Below are positions 24,376-31,633 of a DNA stretch of 64,000 nt, piece by piece. Origin of the DNA: Rhizobium leguminosarum bv. trifolii WSM1325 (GTDB lineage Bacteria > Pseudomonadota > Alphaproteobacteria > Rhizobiales > Rhizobiaceae); assembly GCA_000023185.1 (NCBI GenBank), contig CP001624.1:1-64000 (forward strand), written 5' to 3'. The position numbers and the translations under genes are program-made. Under the pieces are notes generated by a model. The model was not told the DNA's origin. It did not search any database and was given only the letters and a program-made list of their open reading frames with translations. Within the stretch, counting starts at the first letter, position 1. Every line of letters starts with the position of its first letter.

Positions 24376-24869
24376 AATCTGCGTCTGCGTCACCGTGACT
24401 GCGACATGACAGACTGTTGCAATGTTGAGCCGGTTCATGGGTGGAATCAATCAGCCACTGTGAAGGTCCAATGCCACGTTTCGATCGACGACGCTTTCTT
24501 CTTGCTTGGCTTCGTGCGCCGCTGTGCATCGCTTCGATCACGCCATCAGGCCCGCGCCTTGCGGGCCTGACCTACGGCCCAAAATGCTCGGTGCCCATCG
24601 AAATCCTCGACTCCCTCGGTCTTGTCTCAAAGAGGATCGACTGGACCTTGCGCAATATCCCGCCGGCCGCAGTCTACCGCATCAGCCGCAGGTACCAACC
24701 GATGGCTTTGATCGAGCAGCGCCGTGCATCATGATGGATAGGATCCTTTGCTACGAGGCGGCGATCTTCCATTCGATGCTCTGAAGGCACCGCCGCCTTG
24801 CTTGATGGTGATATGGTTTCCACCTGAGGACCGGCAGTCCCCGATAGGCACCCCCGATAGGAATATGAG
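24376..24869. other. Intergenic region with hairpin, no confident gene
   Basis: About 490 bp. A perfect 10-bp hairpin lies at 24546-24570 (TCAGGCCCGC / GCGGGCCTGA, 5-base loop). A 97-codon plus-strand frame (24441-24734) has an arginine-rich start but no recognisable family. The direct repeat CCCCGATAGG occurs twice just before the response regulator (24839 and 24853), a possible regulator site. Confidence 0.4.
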
Positions 24870-25544
24870 ATGCGCATACTACTGATCGAGGATGAACCTC
24901 AAATGGCCGTGGCGCTCCGAGGCGCCCTGACCAGGCACGACATGGTGATGGATCACGTTTCGACGCTGTGCGACGCCGAGATGGTGATCGGCGACGGCGC
25001 CTACGACGCCGTGCTTCTGGATCGGCAATTGCCCGACGGCGATGGTCTCGAACTCATTCCGAAGATCCGCAAGAAGGGGCTGACGTTGCCGATCATCGTC
25101 ATTACCGCCAAGGGAGAGGTTCCAGACAGGATCACCGGCCTTGAGACCGGGGCCGACGATTACCTTGCCAAGCCCTTCGTCTTCGACGAACTTCTGGCGC
25201 GGCTGCGTGCCGTGATGCGCCGCTCCGAAACCTTGCGCCCGGCGCTGATCTCGATCGGGCGGCTTTCGTTCGATCCGACCTATTGCGACATCATCGTCTC
25301 CGGCCTGCGTTTGGAAATGCCGCGCCGGGAGGCGTTGGTGCTCGAATGCCTCATGCGCCGTGCCGGTCGTATGGTGCCGCGACCGGCCTTGATGGAAGCG
25401 GTCTTCGGCTTCGACGACGAGATCCAGTCGAACGCGCTCGATTCCCACATATCGCGGTTGCGGCGCAAGCTGGCGGCATCGCAAGCAGGTGTCGTCATCA
25501 ACGTTATCCGGGGCGTGGGTTATCTCCTGCGTGAAGCATCATGA
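24870..25544 (+). CDS. OmpR-family two-component response regulator
   Basis: A 224-residue response regulator. The receiver domain has acidic residues in LIEDE, phosphoacceptor Asp51 (LLDRQLPDGDG) and Lys101 (AKPF). The C-terminal OmpR/PhoB winged helix ends SNALDSHISRLRRKL and INVIRGVGYLL. It overlaps the kinase gene by four bases (ATGA). The signal is unknown. Confidence 0.93.
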   Translation: MRILLIEDEPQMAVALRGALTRHDMVMDHVSTLCDAEMVIGDGAYDAVLLDRQLPDGDGLELIPKIRKKGLTLPIIVITAKGEVPDRITGLETGADDYLAKPFVFDELLARLRAVMRRSETLRPALISIGRLSFDPTYCDIIVSGLRLEMPRREALVLECLMRRAGRMVPRPALMEAVFGFDDEIQSNALDSHISRLRRKLAASQAGVVINVIRGVGYLLREAS

Positions 25545-26917
25545 GCAAACGATGCTCCTATTCGCTGCGCAAGCGCCTGTTCTGGCGGCTCCTTGCCGTC
25601 CAATCGGTCGTCCTCATCCTGGTGATGATCGTGCTGATTTCGGTTGGCAAGATATCCGAATTCAGGTCGACGGAGGGCACGATCGAGGTCCTGGGCCAGG
25701 CCGTGTTCCGCCAGCCCACCGGAGAATTGAGCCTGAGGGAGACCGAGGATCTGCGACAGCTGCGCAAGGACGCGCCCGATCTCTGGTACACCATACGCGA
25801 CCTGCAGGGTCATGTTTTGACCGAGGGCCTGGTTCCGGAAGAATACGCTGCAATCGGCAACACGCTCGATCATGTCGGCCAGGCCAAATTCGGCTCGAAT
25901 CTCGACGACCACGACCGTCCGGCTGCCCGAATGAAGTGGATTGCCACGGATGGGGGACAGTTGCAGTTTCTGACGGGCACCGGCCCAAACTCGTCCACCT
26001 TCATCCTGCTCAAGCTTTCGCTGGTCCTTGCGAAAATTGTTATTCCGATCGTCGCAGTGATGGCGTTGGGTGCGTTGATCGCGACGCCGCTGGTCGTGCG
26101 AAGGTCGCTGGTCGGGATCGACCAGGCCGCGCTCCAGGCCGATACGATCGATATCGACCAGCGTGGCGGGCGGCTGTCGGAAAACGATACTCCCGAAGAG
26201 ATCGCGCCGCTGGTGCATGCCGTCAACCGCGCGCTCGGCCGTCTCGACGAGGGTTATGAGCGGCAGGAACGGTTTCTGACCGATGCCGCCCATGAACTGC
26301 GCACACCGATCGCCATCCTGAACACGAGAATTGGATCCCTGCCGCACAGTTCAATCAAGACCGACCTGTTGGAAGATGCCGCAAGGCTTGCGGTTCTCAC
26401 CGAGCAGATGCTCGATCTTCAGCGACTGAAACAGGGCAAGGTCCAGTTCATCAAGATCGATCTCGGCCAACTGGCGAGGAAGGTCATCATCGAGATGGCG
26501 CCACTGGCCTTTGCCGCCGGTTACACGGTGCAGTTCGATGTCGACGGCGCCGGCGAGATCGAGGGCGATCCCCTGGCGCTGCAGCGCGCCCTGATGAACA
26601 TCCTGCAGAACGCGATCAACCACGGCGGCAGGAAAGGCATCATCTCGCTGACATCAGGCTGCAACTGGATCGAAGTCAGCGACGAGGGACCGGGCATCCC
26701 CGCCGATATGGAGGATCGGATATTCGAGCCGTTCTTCAAGCGCCATCACGACGGACGCGGTGCCGGCCTCGGTCTCAACCTTGTTCGCGACATCCTGCGC
26801 ATGCACGGCGGCGAGGTGACGATCAACAATCGCAGTCCTGGCGCGGTCTGCCGGCTGCGCTTCCCGCCGGACAAATCGGCAGGCGTTTATACCCCATCGC
26901 ATCTGGCTACTGCATAA
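25541..26917 (+). CDS. Two-component sensor histidine kinase
   Basis: A 458-residue membrane kinase. The first transmembrane helix lies near residues 15-38 and a periplasmic sensor loop to about 150. A second helix and linker (IVIPIVAVMALGALIATPLVV) follow, then HAMP, the dimerisation site with His251 (DAAHELRTPIAIL), and the ATPase domain (NILQNAINHGG, DEGPGIP, GAGLGLNLVRDI). The final codons and stop lie inside intergenic repeat D. Partner of the preceding regulator. Confidence 0.92.
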   Translation: MSKRCSYSLRKRLFWRLLAVQSVVLILVMIVLISVGKISEFRSTEGTIEVLGQAVFRQPTGELSLRETEDLRQLRKDAPDLWYTIRDLQGHVLTEGLVPEEYAAIGNTLDHVGQAKFGSNLDDHDRPAARMKWIATDGGQLQFLTGTGPNSSTFILLKLSLVLAKIVIPIVAVMALGALIATPLVVRRSLVGIDQAALQADTIDIDQRGGRLSENDTPEEIAPLVHAVNRALGRLDEGYERQERFLTDAAHELRTPIAILNTRIGSLPHSSIKTDLLEDAARLAVLTEQMLDLQRLKQGKVQFIKIDLGQLARKVIIEMAPLAFAAGYTVQFDVDGAGEIEGDPLALQRALMNILQNAINHGGRKGIISLTSGCNWIEVSDEGPGIPADMEDRIFEPFFKRHHDGRGAGLGLNLVRDILRMHGGEVTINNRSPGAVCRLRFPPDKSAGVYTPSHLATA

Positions 26918-27080
26918 TTCAACGCGCTAAAGCGCGTCGCGTTCTTTCAGATTCGCTTGCCACGCTTTAGGTCTTTGTTTTGCGCATGTCGTTGTCGCAA
27001 AATCGCTCCACACTTTTGCGCGACATGCTTTGTTGCGTCCTTTGCGCCTCTCGAAAAGAGGCGCAGCGCTGTCCGTGCGA
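26909..27080. repeat. Composite palindromic intergenic repeat, copy D
   Basis: Begins ACTGCATAATTC, includes GCGCGTCGCGTTCTTTCAG, an imperfect long inverted repeat (GCATGTCGTTGTCGCAAAA against TTTTGCGCGACATGC) and a perfect GCGCCTCT/AGAGGCGC hairpin at 27043-27064. The kinase stop codon (26915-26917) lies in its first module. Confidence 0.75.
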
Positions 27081-27115
27081 TGGATTAAATCGCGTCTGCG
27101 TGACATATAGATTCG

Positions 27116-28096
27116 ATGAGCGTGCACAGAGATTCGCAACTCGACATGTTTGCCAAGGCATCGCCCGTGACGGCTAAGGCGCGCGGTCCAGCGCGCCGGC
27201 GGCCGTCGCAGCCGGTCGTCCACTCCGATGAGAACATGGCGCGGGCGCTCGAAGAGAGCGGCAACTATCGCATTTTGAGAAAGCTGGTCGCCCGCCCGAT
27301 TGCGTCAGTCAAACGGCCCGGATTTTCGCGCCTTGGCGTCATTCTCGATACGGAGACCACCGGTCTCAACCACCGCAGCGACGAGATCATCGAAATCGGC
27401 GCCGTCGCCTTCACCTTCAACGATGATGGGGCGATCGGCGATATCGTCGGCATTTACGGCGGCCTGCAACAGCCGTCCCGGCCGATCCCGCCCGAGATCA
27501 CCCGGCTGACGGGTATCACCGATGCGATGGTCGAAGGGCAGCTCATCGATATCCAGTCGCTGAGAACTCTGATCGAGCCGGCGGATCTGATCATCGCCCA
27601 TAATGCCGGATTCGACCGGCCGTTCTGCGAGGCCTTCTCAAAGATTTTCACCGGCAAGGCCTGGGCATGCTCCGTTTCGGAGATCGACTGGAGCGCCCGC
27701 GGCTTCGAAGGCACGAAGCTCGGCTATCTCGTCGGCCAGGCCGGATATTTCCATGAAGGCCATCGTGCCGTGGACGACTGCCATGCGCTGCTGGAAATCC
27801 TCGATCGAGAGCAACACGACGGTGAAAGCCCGTTCACCGAGCTTTACCGCGCCAGCCAGCGCTCGCGCATCCGCGTCTTTGCCGAACACAGCCCGTTCGA
27901 GATGAAGGATCATCTGAAGGCAAGGGGTTATCGCTGGTCGGACGGCAGCGACGGCCGCCTGAAGTCCTGGTGGATCGAAGTCGGCGAAGAGGATCTCAAC
28001 GACGAACTCTCCTATCTGCGCTCGGATATTTACCGATGGGCCGAAGCGGAGCCGCCGATGGTGCGGCTGACGGCCTTCGATCGTTTCAAACTCTGA
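27116..28096 (+). CDS. DnaQ-like 3'-5' exonuclease (DEDDh)
   Basis: A 326-residue protein. The nuclease domain begins near residue 70 with LDTETTG (Asp78, Glu80), continues with AHNAGFDRPF and ends with HRAVDDCHALL, the full DEDDh set seen in the Pol III epsilon subunit. The N-terminal 60 residues are basic and low-complexity. The C-terminal part (AEHSPFEMKDHLKARGYRWS) is shared with a rhizobial subfamily. Probably DNA repair or RNA processing, not the replicative proofreader. Confidence 0.88.
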   Translation: MSVHRDSQLDMFAKASPVTAKARGPARRRPSQPVVHSDENMARALEESGNYRILRKLVARPIASVKRPGFSRLGVILDTETTGLNHRSDEIIEIGAVAFTFNDDGAIGDIVGIYGGLQQPSRPIPPEITRLTGITDAMVEGQLIDIQSLRTLIEPADLIIAHNAGFDRPFCEAFSKIFTGKAWACSVSEIDWSARGFEGTKLGYLVGQAGYFHEGHRAVDDCHALLEILDREQHDGESPFTELYRASQRSRIRVFAEHSPFEMKDHLKARGYRWSDGSDGRLKSWWIEVGEEDLNDELSYLRSDIYRWAEAEPPMVRLTAFDRFKL

Positions 28097-28153
28097 CCGC
28101 GAAGCGATTCGGATCCTGATTGGCTGCTAGATATGGCGACCCATGCAACCGCC

Positions 28154-28169
28154 GCATAGGTGCAGTGAT
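28154..28169 (+). promoter_or_regulatory. GCATAG-type box upstream of DUF1127 gene
   Basis: GCATAGGTGCAGTGAT matches 11 of 16 bases of the element at 36115 and 28552. It is centred about 54 bp before a predicted start near 28216, downstream of a TATATA -10 (28204-28209). Candidate LysR-type (VtlR/LsrB-like) site. Confidence 0.35.
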
Positions 28170-28279
28170 GCATTGGCGCTGCAATAATCGGATGCCCCAT
28201 ACTATATACAAGTCATCGAAGCGAACAAAGCGCCAAGGACTGGCAGCTAAGCTTCGAAAGCCCACGAAAGGGGATCATC

Positions 28280-28426
28280 ATGAACGTAGCACGCTCTTTC
28301 AATAACTGGCGCAAGTACCGTCAGACGGTCGCCGAACTGGGTCGTATGTCCGCACGCGAACTGGACGACCTCGGCATCGGCCGCGGCGACATCCGCAACG
28401 TCGCGCGCGCAGCCATCGCCCGCTAA
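28280..28426 (+). CDS. DUF1127 small arginine-rich protein
   Basis: A 48-residue protein: MNVARSFNNWRKYRQTVAEL followed by MSARELDDLGIGRGDIRNVAR, the DUF1127 (YjiS-like) signature. AAAGGGGA precedes the ATG. In other alphaproteobacteria such proteins bind RNA or affect phosphate and stress metabolism, and in Rhodobacter one is encoded just before the CCUCCUCCC sRNAs, the same arrangement as here. In Brucella several DUF1127 genes are VtlR targets. Confidence 0.92.
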   Translation: MNVARSFNNWRKYRQTVAELGRMSARELDDLGIGRGDIRNVARAAIAR

Positions 28427-28461
28427 CGGCAGCTTAGACCAAGCATTTTCAAGACCATGCC

Positions 28462-28490
28462 AGCGCCTGCTTCTTCCCGAGCGGGCGCTT
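28462..28490 (+). terminator. Terminator or processing hairpin after DUF1127 gene
   Basis: AGCGCCTGC (28462-28470) pairs with GCGGGCGCT (28481-28489) with one U-G pair; the loop is TTCTTCCCGA and TTGCTTTT follows. The loop resembles a degenerate form of the CCTCCTCCC loops downstream. Confidence 0.7.
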
Positions 28491-28551
28491 TGCTTTTGTG
28501 CTTCCGGCAAGGTGGAATCAAGGCGATTGAGCCTCCCGCTTTTCGCATAAC

Positions 28552-28567
28552 GCATAGCTGCCCTGCA
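28552..28567 (+). promoter_or_regulatory. GCATAG-type box upstream of the CCTCCTCCC RNAs
   Basis: GCATAGCTGCCCTGCA, 14 of 16 identical to the box upstream of the AbcR-like RNA (36115-36130). A TATGAT -10 lies at 28600-28605, so the predicted start is near 28612, exactly where the first hairpin begins. Confidence 0.55.
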
Positions 28568-28611
28568 AAGAAATGCCTATCAACTGAGCAACAAATAAGT
28601 ATGATTATTTC

Positions 28612-28649
28612 TATCGAAGCGATGCACCTCCTCCCGCATCCCTTCGATA
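28612..28649 (+). ncRNA. CCTCCTCCC hairpin 1 (cuckoo/CcsR-like sRNA)
   Basis: Stem TATCGAAG..CTTCGATA plus GATGC..GCATC, with loop ACCTCCTCCC (motif at 28627-28635). The loop is complementary to a ribosome-binding GGAGGAGG-type sequence. Confidence 0.75.
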
Positions 28650-28650
28650 T

Positions 28651-28684
28651 ACAGGCGCCCCATCCTCCTCCCAGGGTCGTCTGT
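28651..28684 (+). ncRNA. CCTCCTCCC hairpin 2 (cuckoo/CcsR-like sRNA)
   Basis: Outer stem ACAG/CTGT extends by pairs of GCGCCC with GGG-T-CGT (one bulge); the motif is at 28664-28672 in the loop. Confidence 0.7.
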
Positions 28685-28689
28685 GGAAT

Positions 28690-28714
28690 GACAGCACTCC
28701 TCCTCCCAGCTGTC
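28690..28714 (+). ncRNA. CCTCCTCCC hairpin 3 (cuckoo/CcsR-like sRNA)
   Basis: Stem GACAGC/GCTGTC with motif at 28699-28707 in the loop; a TTTTTT run follows at 28721-28726, so it may also act as a weak terminator. Confidence 0.72.
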
Positions 28715-28730
28715 GTTCGGTTTTTTACGA

Positions 28731-28766
28731 AAGCCTGCCGCACCTCCTCCCGCGGCAGGCTTTTTC
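28731..28766 (+). ncRNA. CCTCCTCCC hairpin 4 and terminator
   Basis: Perfect 9-bp stem GCCTGCCGC/GCGGCAGGC (extendable by A-T pairs), loop ACCTCCTCCC (motif 28743-28751) and TTTTT immediately after. It closes the tandem sRNA array. Confidence 0.8.
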
Positions 28767-29054
28767 GTTTTGGGCGATAGCATTGCCGGATCGCGCCAAG
28801 AGCGACCGCCTGCGATCGATCCATCGTGTGACGATGGGGTCATCGCCTCCGGCGTTTTGCTTATTCGCAATTTTGCTTTCGTGCTCTTGCCGGCCCGTGC
28901 ATCTCTTCAAGCGCGCACGGACAAAGCTGTTGACACCAAACTTGTCGTACAACTATGTAACCGGATGGATACCGCCGCAGCGGAATACGCCGGACAAGAC
29001 CGGCTTGCGCAATAGCGACGACCCTGGCGACAATGAAGCGGAAGGAAAATTGAC
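28767..29054. other. Leader region of kduI, no gene seen
   Basis: About 290 bp between the sRNA array terminator and kduI. Short frames exist on both strands but none has family features. The kdu promoter is presumably here; GAAGCGGAAGG lies before the kduI ATG. Confidence 0.4.
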
Positions 29055-29891
29055 ATGCAGATCGACGTGAGGCACGCCTCCCATCCAGAGGCCGTGCGTG
29101 ATTTCGACACGGAGACGCTGAGGCGTCACTTTCTGGTGGAAACCGTCTTCGCGAGCGGCGAGATCCGGCTCACCTATTCGCATTACGACCGGATGGTCAT
29201 CGGCGGCGCGACGCCGATCGGCCCCGGGCTGACGCTGACGGCGCCGACAGCGATCGGACAGGAAACCTTCCTTGCCGAACGTGAACTGGGCGCTCTGAAC
29301 ATCGGCGGTGCCGGCCGCATCATCGTCGACGGCACGAATTACGATCTTGCCAAATATGATTGCCTCTATGTCGGCAAGGGTTCCAAGGACATCAGATTCG
29401 AGAGCACGGATACCGCCAATCCGGCAAAGTTCTATCTGGTCTCGACACCAGCCCATCAAACGCACCCGACCGTGTTGCTCACCCGCGAAAAGGCCCGTCA
29501 CCTGACGCCGGGCGAAGCCGCGACGGCCAACAAGCGGTCGATCTACCAGTTCATCCATCCTGAGGTCTGCCAGTCCTGCCAACTCACTCTGGGCTTCACC
29601 ATGATCGAGCCGGGCAGCGTCTGGAACACAATGCCAGCCCACACGCATGACCGCCGCATGGAAGCCTATCTCTATTTCGATCTCGAAGCAGAGCAGCGCG
29701 TCTTCCACTTCATGGGCGAGCCGCAGCAGACCCGGCATATGCTTGTCGCCAACGAACAGGCGGTCATCTCGCCGCCCTGGTCGATCCATTCGGGCGCCGG
29801 CACCAAGAATTACAGCTTCATCTGGGCGATGGCCGGCGACAATAAGAGCTTCACCGACATGGACCATATCGCCATTGCGGATCTGAGGTGA
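29055..29891 (+). CDS. kduI: 5-keto-4-deoxyuronate isomerase
   Basis: A 278-residue KduI of standard length. The cupin metal site is visible as MPAHTHDRRMEAYLYFD with later SPPWSIHSGAGTKNYSFIWAM. It isomerises 4-deoxy-L-threo-5-hexosulose uronate to 2,5-diketo-3-deoxygluconate in uronate/pectin degradation. It overlaps kduD by four bases (GTGA), forming a two-gene operon with coupled translation. Confidence 0.95.
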   Translation: MQIDVRHASHPEAVRDFDTETLRRHFLVETVFASGEIRLTYSHYDRMVIGGATPIGPGLTLTAPTAIGQETFLAERELGALNIGGAGRIIVDGTNYDLAKYDCLYVGKGSKDIRFESTDTANPAKFYLVSTPAHQTHPTVLLTREKARHLTPGEAATANKRSIYQFIHPEVCQSCQLTLGFTMIEPGSVWNTMPAHTHDRRMEAYLYFDLEAEQRVFHFMGEPQQTRHMLVANEQAVISPPWSIHSGAGTKNYSFIWAMAGDNKSFTDMDHIAIADLR

Positions 29892-30652
29892 GCGTCGTGG
29901 CAAATCCCTTCGACCTTTCCGGCAGGACTGCCGTCGTCACCGGCGCCAATACTGGCCTCGGCCAGGCCATCGCGGCCGCACTGGCAGGAGCCGGTGCGTC
30001 GATCGTCGCCGTCGGGCGCTCCTCGATGGACGAAACCGAGGCGCTGGTGAAGGAAGCGGGAGGCCGCTTCCATGTCGTCAAGGCCGATCTTGCCAGCATC
30101 GAACCGGTCAAGGGAATCGTCACTGAGGCCATCCAGACCTTCGGCGGCCTCGACATCCTCGTCAACAATGCCGGCATCATCCGCCGCGCCGATGCGCTCG
30201 ATTTCACCGAGGAAGACTGGGACGCGGTGATCGACGTCAATCTGAAGACCGCCTTCTTCCTGTCGCAGGCAGCCGGCCGCCATATGGTCGACAAGGGCAG
30301 GGGCAAGATCATCAACATCGCCTCGCTGCTCTCCTTCCAGGGCGGCATCCGGATTCCGTCCTATACCGCATCGAAAAGCGGCCTCGCCGGACTGACCAAG
30401 CTGCTTGCCTGCGAATGGGCCGGGAAGGGCGTCAACGTCAACGCCATTGCCCCTGGCTACTTCGTCACCAACAACACCACGGCGCTGCGCGAGGATGCCG
30501 ACCGCAATGCCGCCATCCTTTCCCGCATCCCGGCCGGGCGCTGGGGAACGCCGTCCGAACTCGGCGGTGCGGCGGTATTCCTGGCATCGTCGGCATCCGA
30601 CTACGTGCATGGAACGGTGCTGCCCGTCGATGGCGGCTGGCTGGCGCGCTGA
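29888..30652 (+). CDS. kduD: 2-dehydro-3-deoxy-D-gluconate 5-dehydrogenase
   Basis: A 254-residue short-chain dehydrogenase. The cofactor motif is TGANTGLG, the structural motif NNAG, and the catalytic YTASKSG sits with an upstream serine (ASLLSFQGG). KduD reduces the KduI product to 2-keto-3-deoxygluconate. The GTG start overlaps kduI; a second GTG nine bases on is an alternative. A repeat with a long hairpin follows and may terminate the operon. Confidence 0.93.
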   Translation: MSVVANPFDLSGRTAVVTGANTGLGQAIAAALAGAGASIVAVGRSSMDETEALVKEAGGRFHVVKADLASIEPVKGIVTEAIQTFGGLDILVNNAGIIRRADALDFTEEDWDAVIDVNLKTAFFLSQAAGRHMVDKGRGKIINIASLLSFQGGIRIPSYTASKSGLAGLTKLLACEWAGKGVNVNAIAPGYFVTNNTTALREDADRNAAILSRIPAGRWGTPSELGGAAVFLASSASDYVHGTVLPVDGGWLAR

Positions 30653-30679
30653 TCGGTCTCACCAACCGATCACACCGAG

Positions 30680-30777
30680 AGCGCCTCGCGTCTTTTCAGA
30701 CGCGCCAGGACGCTCTATCGCTTCGATCTGCGCATAACCCCGAAAATCGATTCGGATTTTCGGGATTGTGAGCGAGG
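30680..30777. repeat. Composite palindromic intergenic repeat, copy E
   Basis: GCGTCTTTTCAGACGC module, then CCAGGACGCTCTATCG, then a long hairpin CGCATAACCCCGAAAATC..GATTTTCGGGATTGTGAG (30730-30772). The hairpin could also terminate kduID transcription. Confidence 0.7.
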
Positions 30778-30865
30778 GCCGCTGCCGACGCTCTCGACTT
30801 ATATGTGGAATGCGAACAGGAAACGGGTCGGCGCAGCCGCCTCGACACCAGGATCTCGAAACAGG

Positions 30866-31606
30866 ATGGCAGACAAGGACAACGCGGTCTTCAACACCAT
30901 TCAGCAGGCGCCGAACCTGCGTAGCAACCTTGCCGATATGCTGACGGCGCAAATCGAGTCCGGCGACCTGAAGCCCGGCCAGCGCCTGCCGACCGAACAG
31001 GCGATCATGATAGCGACAGGCGTCAGCCGGACGATCGTTCGCGAAGCGCTCGCAGCGCTGCGCGCGAAGGGGCTGATCACCACGCGGCAAGGCCTTGGGG
31101 CTTTCGTCTCGAACGATCCGACGCCCCGATCCTTCTCCATCATTCCCAACGACCTGCAGTCGATCGACGAGGTTCTGCGCGTGCTGGAGCTGCGCATGGG
31201 GGTCGAATACGAAGCCGCCGGTCTTGCCGCGTTGCGGCGCACCCAGGAGGATATCGACCGCATGCAGGATCGTCTCGATGCCCTCGACAAGGCGCTTGAG
31301 GAGGGTGGATACGGCGCGCAAGAAGACTACGCCTTCCACAGGTCCATTCTGGTCGCGACGCAGAACTCCTATTACGGCCGTCTCTTCGATACGTTCGGCA
31401 ACATCATGGTGCCACGGCAATGGGCGCGCCTGGACAAGATGACATCAGCCGAGCGCAAGCGCCATGCGGCGCGCATGCGCAGGGAACACCATGCCATATT
31501 CGCGGCGATCCGCGACCGCGACGAGCCCGCCGCGCGCCGCGCCATCCGAAGCCACCTGTCGAAGAGCGCCGCGCGCTTCGAAGAGTTGCGTGACGCTACC
31601 GCATAA
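30866..31606 (+). CDS. FadR/GntR-family regulator with FCD domain
   Basis: A 246-residue regulator. An N-terminal GntR winged helix (GDLKPGQRLPTEQAIMIATGVSRTIVREALAALRAKGLI, in overlapping segments) is followed by an all-helical FCD domain with metal-binding histidines (YAFHRSI, EHHAIFAAI, RSHLS). ATG 30866 is chosen to match usual FadR length; an ATG at 30803 adds 21 residues. Downstream of kduID on the same strand, it is a plausible regulator of uronate catabolism. Confidence 0.87.
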   Translation: MADKDNAVFNTIQQAPNLRSNLADMLTAQIESGDLKPGQRLPTEQAIMIATGVSRTIVREALAALRAKGLITTRQGLGAFVSNDPTPRSFSIIPNDLQSIDEVLRVLELRMGVEYEAAGLAALRRTQEDIDRMQDRLDALDKALEEGGYGAQEDYAFHRSILVATQNSYYGRLFDTFGNIMVPRQWARLDKMTSAERKRHAARMRREHHAIFAAIRDRDEPAARRAIRSHLSKSAARFEELRDATA

Positions 31607-31633
31607 TGCCGCGGTGCATGAGGCGCGCCCGCT

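Noticed and set aside
24441..24734. 97-codon frame downstream of the dehalogenase
   Set aside because: No family features, arginine-rich shadow-like composition and a GC hairpin inside it; described as intergenic.
28172..28202. RpoH-type promoter (TTGG..CCCCATAC) for the DUF1127 gene
   Set aside because: The -10 part CCCCATAC is attractive but the -35 match is poor. A TATATA -10 with the GCATAG box upstream fits equally well, so no RpoH promoter is called.
28612..28766. CRISPR-like array from the repeated CCTCCTCCC units
   Set aside because: The identical part is only nine bases, spacing is irregular, and each copy sits in a loop of a different stem. sRNA hairpins explain it better.
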